DNA of 64,000 nt, from contig NZ_KE124774.1 of assembly GCF_000188155.2 (NCBI RefSeq), positions 3,798,934-3,862,933 of the forward strand, read 5' to 3'. Of this stretch, positions 58,486-64,000 are shown piece by piece. The notes under the pieces were generated by a model. It had not been told where the DNA came from. It saw nothing but the letters and a program-made list of their open reading frames with translations, and ran no database searches. Origin of the DNA: Methylocystis sp. ATCC 49242. GTDB lineage: Bacteria; Pseudomonadota; Alphaproteobacteria; Rhizobiales; Beijerinckiaceae. Numbering within the stretch: the first letter of the stretch is position 1; every line of letters starts with the position of its first letter. Both the position numbers and the translations under genes were made by a program.

Positions 58486-58920
58486 ATGACCAGCCATTCG
58501 ACGCAGGACGCCGCGCTGCAGGCGAAGATCGCGAGCCTCACGCCGGCGCGCCGCCGCGCGCTCGACATTCTTACCCAGGCCAATCGGCCGGTCGGCGCCT
58601 ATGAGATGATCGACCTCATGGCCGATGCCGACGGCAAGCGCCCCGCGCCCGTATCTGTCTATCGCGCGCTCGCGTTTCTGCTCGACAATGGGCTCGCGCA
58701 CCGCCTCGAATCGAAGAACGCCTTCGTCGTCTGCGGTCATTCGCACGGCGCCGAGGAGCCGGTCGTGTTTCTCATCTGCGAACAATGCGGAGAGGTGAAG
58801 GAGGCGACCTCGACGGGTCTTGCGCGCGAGCTTTCAGCGCTGACCGGCGAGGCCGGCTTCAAGGCGCGCACCCGCGTCGTCGAGATCGCCGGGCGCTGCG
58901 CGCGTTGCGCGGGCGGCTGA
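58486..58920 (+). CDS. zur: Fur-family transcriptional regulator, Zur type
   Basis: This 144-residue zinc-sensing repressor has a winged helix (residues 20-75, with PVSVYRALAFLLDNGLAHRLE). The dimerisation domain includes VCGHSHGAEEPVVFLICEQCGEVKE and a C-terminal CARC pair; the two Cys pairs form the structural zinc site. The H-x-H and E/Q pattern fits Zur rather than Fur. Two TPM-domain genes follow at once (1-base gap, then 1-base overlap). No znuABC genes are in the window. Confidence 0.85.
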   Translation: MTSHSTQDAALQAKIASLTPARRRALDILTQANRPVGAYEMIDLMADADGKRPAPVSVYRALAFLLDNGLAHRLESKNAFVVCGHSHGAEEPVVFLICEQCGEVKEATSTGLARELSALTGEAGFKARTRVVEIAGRCARCAGG

Positions 58921-58921
58921 C

Positions 58922-59758
58922 ATGAGCGGCGCCCCCGCCTCCGTCCCAACGCGCGTTCGCCCGTCGGCGGCTCCATTGCGCGCGTTGCTCGTAATTGTCT
59001 TCACGCTCTTCGCCGCGCTCGCCTTCGCCGCGCCGAATTACCCGGAACTCACCGGCCGCATTGTCGATCAGGCGGGGATTCTTCAGGCGTCCACGCGGGC
59101 GGGGCTCGAGTCGAAACTCAGGGATCTCGAGAACAAGTCCGGCATCCAGCTCGTCGTCGCTTCGCTCAAATCGCTCGACGGTTACGACATCGAGACCTAC
59201 GCCAACGGCCTTTTCCGCTATTGGAAACTCGGCGAGGCCAAGAAAAATAACGGCGTGCTGTTTCTCGTCGCGCCCAATGAGCGCAAGATGCGCATCGAGG
59301 TTGGCTATGGGCTGGAGGGCTCGCTCACCGACGCGCTCTCCAAGGTCATTCTGACGAGCGCCGTCGCGCCCCGCTTCAAGGCGGGCGATTACAATGGCGG
59401 CGTCGAACGCGGCGTCGAGGGGATTATCGAAGTCCTGAGCGGCGACTCGGCGGAATGGGTGAAGAAGGTTCCGCCCCAACCGACGTTGTTCGATCAGCTG
59501 TTTCCGCTGCTGATCTTCGCCCTGTTCATTTTCATCTTCATCTATATGGCGCGAAATGCGGGCGGGCGGCCGACTCATTACCGCCGCTACCGGCGCGGCG
59601 GACCGCCGATCATCATCATTCCGCCCGGCGGCGATACATGGGGCGGCGACAATTTCGGCGGCGGCTCCTGGGGAGGCGGCGGCGGTTTCGGCGACGGCGG
59701 CGGCTTTTCCGGCGGCGGCGGCTCGTCGGGCGGCGGCGGCGCATCGGGGGATTGGTGA
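58922..59758 (+). CDS. TPM-domain membrane protein (YgcG/Psb32-like)
   Basis: This 278-residue product has an N-terminal signal/anchor (about 22-38), a TPM domain (LTGRIVDQAGIL, then GIQLVVASLKSL, LVAPNERKMRIEVGYGLEG), a membrane segment near 196-212 and a Gly/Ser-rich tail (GGGGFGDGGG). TPM domains occur in periplasmic or thylakoid repair factors and in YgcG proteins; a phosphatase activity has been reported for one plant member. It overlaps the next TPM gene by one base (TGATG), forming a unit with zur. Confidence 0.85.
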   Translation: MSGAPASVPTRVRPSAAPLRALLVIVFTLFAALAFAAPNYPELTGRIVDQAGILQASTRAGLESKLRDLENKSGIQLVVASLKSLDGYDIETYANGLFRYWKLGEAKKNNGVLFLVAPNERKMRIEVGYGLEGSLTDALSKVILTSAVAPRFKAGDYNGGVERGVEGIIEVLSGDSAEWVKKVPPQPTLFDQLFPLLIFALFIFIFIYMARNAGGRPTHYRRYRRGGPPIIIIPPGGDTWGGDNFGGGSWGGGGGFGDGGGFSGGGGSSGGGGASGDW

Positions 59759-60366
59759 TGCAGTTCACGACCGCCGACTATGAGCGCATCGCGGAGGCGA
59801 TCCGGGAGGCCGAAAAGGAAACCTCGGGCGAGATCGTCTGCGCCCTCGCGCGGCGCTCTTCCGACTATGCCTATGCGCCGCCGCTCTGGGCGGCCTTCAT
59901 CGCGCTTGTCGCGCCCTGGCCGATGGCGGTCTTCACCGATCTTTCGACGAAGACGATCTACGCCGCGCAGATCGCAATCTTCATATTTTCGGCGGCGATC
60001 ATCTCCTGGCCGCCGCTGCGTTTCGCGCTGACGCCGCGCCTCGTGAAGCGCACGCGCGCGCAGCGCGCCGCGATCGAGCAATTCCACCTGCTCGGCGTCG
60101 CGGGAACGAAGGGGCGCACCGGCGTGCTGATCTTCGTCTCCTTCGCCGAACATTATGCGCGCATCGTCGCCGATGACGGTCTTGCGGGCAAAATCTCCAA
60201 TGAGGAGTGGCAGAGCGCGCTAGACCCCTTGCTCGCCTGCATGCGCGAAGGGCGCTGCGCCGACGGTTTTGTCGCCGCTATCCGGGAATGTGCGCGGCTG
60301 CTCGCCCGCTGCGCGCCGCCGGGCGCGGGGGAGAACGAATTGCCCGACAAAATTCACGTCATGTGA
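59758..60366 (+). CDS. Second TPM-domain membrane protein
   Basis: This is a 202-residue product from ATG 59758, overlapping the upstream stop. It starts directly with a TPM-type helix (IAEAIREAEKETSGEIVCALARRS), has two membrane segments (about 40-57 and 64-82) inserted after the first strand, and then the second half of the domain (TGVLIFVSFAEHYARIVADDG). This membrane-interrupted TPM form often pairs with a YgcG-type gene, as here. The function is unknown. Confidence 0.82.
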   Translation: MQFTTADYERIAEAIREAEKETSGEIVCALARRSSDYAYAPPLWAAFIALVAPWPMAVFTDLSTKTIYAAQIAIFIFSAAIISWPPLRFALTPRLVKRTRAQRAAIEQFHLLGVAGTKGRTGVLIFVSFAEHYARIVADDGLAGKISNEEWQSALDPLLACMREGRCADGFVAAIRECARLLARCAPPGAGENELPDKIHVM

Positions 60367-60436
60367 CCGAACTGCCTTCAAGAAACCCGGATTTTGCATA
60401 GTTTACCCCTTGTGAGCGTTTCACCGGGGCTCCTCG

Positions 60437-61762
60437 ATGCGCAAAGCGCTTTTCGCCATCATCGCCGCTCTTCTGGTCTCCGTTGGCGGCGCGGCGGCGG
60501 CCCTCTATTTTTACACCCGGCCGACGGTGCTGCGCGTCGCCGTCCCGCAGGGCGCCGAGGATTTCCGCCTGCTGTCGGCGGCGGCCCATGTCTTCGCCCG
60601 GCAGCGCGAACAGTTTCGCCTTCATCTCGTGCCCGTTCAGGACGCCGCCGCCGCGCTCGATTCCGGAACGACAGAGCTTGCGGTCGTTCACGCCGACGAT
60701 GCGCTGTCGCCGGCCACGCAGGCGCTGGTCATTCTTCATCGCGACACCGCGTTGCTCGTCGCGCCGGGCGGTTCGAGGCTGAAGAAAGTCGCGGATCTGC
60801 GCGGCAAGCGCGTCGGCTTGATCGTGGAGGCGGGCGCGCCGGAGCGCAGCGCACGGATTTTCGAGCGCATTCTCGCGCAGTCCGACGTGCCTATGAAAGC
60901 CGTGAAGCTGACGACGGTTTCGCCCGCCGAGATCAGAATGGCGCTGAAGGATAAGCGCGTCGACGCCTTCTTCACGGTGGCGCCCATGCAGAGCGCCGTC
61001 GCGCATGACGCCGTCGCGGCCATCGCCGCGGCGAATCTCAAGGCGCCCGTCTTCATCCCCATCAGCGAGGCGAAGGCCATCGCCAATCACACGCCCGCGC
61101 TGGAGCCGACGGAGGTGATGCAGGGCGCCTTCGGCGGCGATCCGCCGCGCCCGGCCGAAAATATCGAGAGCTCCAGCGTCAGCGTCCTCCTCGCCGCGCG
61201 CCGCGAGCTTCCCAACGACTGGGCGGGGGAAGTGACGCGGCTCTTTTTCGCCGGCCGCGCCGCTATTGCGGTGGCGGCGCCCCTCGCCAACGCCATGGAG
61301 GCGCCTTCGACCGAAAAGAGCGCCGTGGTTCCGGCGCATGCGGGGACGGCCGAATTTCTCAAAGACGAATCCGAGAGCTTTTTCGACAAATATGGCGACT
61401 TTTTCTATATCGGCGCGATGCTGCTCTCGCTCGTCGGCTCGGGCGCGGCGGCGCTGGCGAGCCGGTTCAACACGAGCGTCCACCGCCACACCGAGCAGCT
61501 CGCCGAGCAATTGCTCGAAATCCTGCAGGCGGCGCGCAACGCCGCGACCGTCGCCGAACTCGACGAATATGAGCGCACGGTGGACGATGTTCTCGCCCAT
61601 GCGCTCGCCGACCGCAGCCTGCGCAGCGCCGAGGCGCCGGGACTGCATGTGGTTTCGCTGGCGCTGGATCAGGCCCGCCGCGCCATTCGCGAGCGCCGCC
61701 GGGTTCTGGCCAAGGAGGGGAAGGTGGTGAGCTTCCCGGCTCATCAGCTGCCGCGCGCCTGA
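60437..61762 (+). CDS. TAXI-family (TRAP-type) solute-binding protein with C-terminal membrane anchor
   Basis: This 441-residue product has an N-terminal anchor (about 5-26) and a periplasmic binding fold of the TAXI type (VLRVAVPQGAEDF, LAVVHADDAL, VADLRGKRVGLIVEAGAP, ALKDKRVDAFF). A second membrane segment lies near 322-343, followed by a helical cytoplasmic tail of about 95 residues. Classical TAXI proteins are free periplasmic receptors beside a fused TRAP permease. Here no permease gene is adjacent and the protein spans the membrane, which suggests a sensor or tethered receptor. Confidence 0.8.
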   Translation: MRKALFAIIAALLVSVGGAAAALYFYTRPTVLRVAVPQGAEDFRLLSAAAHVFARQREQFRLHLVPVQDAAAALDSGTTELAVVHADDALSPATQALVILHRDTALLVAPGGSRLKKVADLRGKRVGLIVEAGAPERSARIFERILAQSDVPMKAVKLTTVSPAEIRMALKDKRVDAFFTVAPMQSAVAHDAVAAIAAANLKAPVFIPISEAKAIANHTPALEPTEVMQGAFGGDPPRPAENIESSSVSVLLAARRELPNDWAGEVTRLFFAGRAAIAVAAPLANAMEAPSTEKSAVVPAHAGTAEFLKDESESFFDKYGDFFYIGAMLLSLVGSGAAALASRFNTSVHRHTEQLAEQLLEILQAARNAATVAELDEYERTVDDVLAHALADRSLRSAEAPGLHVVSLALDQARRAIRERRRVLAKEGKVVSFPAHQLPRA

Positions 61763-61973
61763 TCCATTTTCACCCCGACCGGCTGCCGGCGCGCCCCTTT
61801 TCCGAGGGCCCGCCGGGCCGGACGGGCGATTCTTGTTCCAAATTCCCGCGCTTTGGGATAAGAGACGCTGCATCGCAACATAAGCCGCGCCTCCGTCTTC
61901 CTCCGAAGCTTCGCCCCGACCGGGCGCGACAGGAAGCGTTCGCGGCTGTTTTCATTGAAGGCCGGCCGGTTAC

Positions 61974-63797
<1,824 letters not shown>

Positions 63798-63827
63798 GCG
63801 GGGACCCGGCGCGGGCCGCCACCTTTT

Positions 63828-63848
63828 CCCTCCCCCTCGCGGGGAGGG
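63828..63848. terminator. GC-rich hairpin between typA and the convergent gene
   Basis: The perfect 8-base stem CCCTCCCC/GGGGAGGG with loop CTCGC lies 31 bases after the typA stop. Neither strand has a T run after it, so it is at best a factor-assisted terminator. Confidence 0.3.
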
Positions 63849-63890
63849 CGGGGGCGGCGCTTCAGCAGCGCCGTCGACGATGGCGGCGGC

Positions 63891-64000
63891 TCATTCTGCC
63901 GCTCGTTGCAGATTCAGCTCCAGCAATTTCGCCAGCGCGTCCTCGGTCGAAATATCCTCCGGCCAGCCATAGGCGGCCGCGACGGCCTTATCGAGTTCGG
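63891..64000 (-). CDS. C-terminal end of a probable MmeI-type DNA methyltransferase/endonuclease (cut by right edge)
   Basis: The last 35 codons of a leftward gene end with TGA at 63891-63893. The visible tail contains LDKAVAAAYGWPEDI and LAKLLELNLQRA, a C-terminal pattern I know from MmeI-like (type IIL) restriction-modification enzymes and related class I DNA methyltransferases. The body of the protein lies outside the window, so motifs for SAM binding or the nuclease cannot be checked. Confidence 0.55.
   Translation of the reverse strand, partial: ELDKAVAAAYGWPEDISTEDALAKLLELNLQRAAE

Overview
The window reads as a chromosome segment of a GC-rich alphaproteobacterium of the Rhizobiales type. 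The evidence is the set of core genes and their order: sdhE-mfd, lgt-midA-pgeF, rnd-lptC-lptA, a very long PodJ/Sel1-type polarity protein, class I ettA, argG, purD and typA. A Methylocystis/Methylosinus-like methanotroph would fit the copper handling and the nirK, but no methane or methanol oxidation gene lies here, so the genus is an inference only.

Layout. 1-14.8 kb is an accessory stretch that looks less GC-rich and less gene-dense by eye. It holds an unrecognised gene cut by the left edge, a methyltransferase/VOC pair, a DUF1622 membrane protein and a CobB-type sirtuin. Next comes a minus-strand denitrification unit: copper nitrite reductase nirK, a nirV broken by a short internal deletion, and one or two small orphan genes. 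Just upstream of nirK lies a nested insertion: an IS3-family element sits inside a decayed IS630-family element, with both sets of target duplications still readable. Several small exported or membrane proteins and one large secreted protein of unknown function follow. The stretch ends at a tRNA-Asp(GUC) gene.

15-37 kb is mostly core. It contains sdhE-mfd, and a copper-related locus in which a Met/Gly/His-rich LTXXQ periplasmic protein and a small exported protein converge on a Tat-exported multicopper oxidase with its own Met/Gly-rich loop. TonB, the operon lgt-midA-pgeF, a fatty-acid beta-oxidation set (acyl-CoA dehydrogenase, thiolase, FadJ-like fusion) and the 1563-residue PodJ-like protein follow.

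37-64 kb carries envelope genes (MltB-type transglycosylase, LptC, LptA, SLT lipoprotein), two sulfotransferases and two acyltransferase-3 proteins scattered among housekeeping genes, a ToxR-like membrane regulator, a chemoreceptor, argG, purD and ettA. It ends with a zur-TPM-TPM operon, a TAXI-type binding protein, typA, and the last codons of what looks like an MmeI-type DNA methyltransferase/endonuclease cut by the right edge.

Together the segment is a conserved chromosomal backbone with one larger accessory region (1-14.8 kb) and several one-gene surface-modification islets. No rRNA, CRISPR array, replication origin or complete prophage was seen. The most distinctive observations are the traceable decay of the nirK-nirV region, the paired Met-rich copper proteins, and a protein-like open frame without a normal start codon beside the tRNA-Asp gene.
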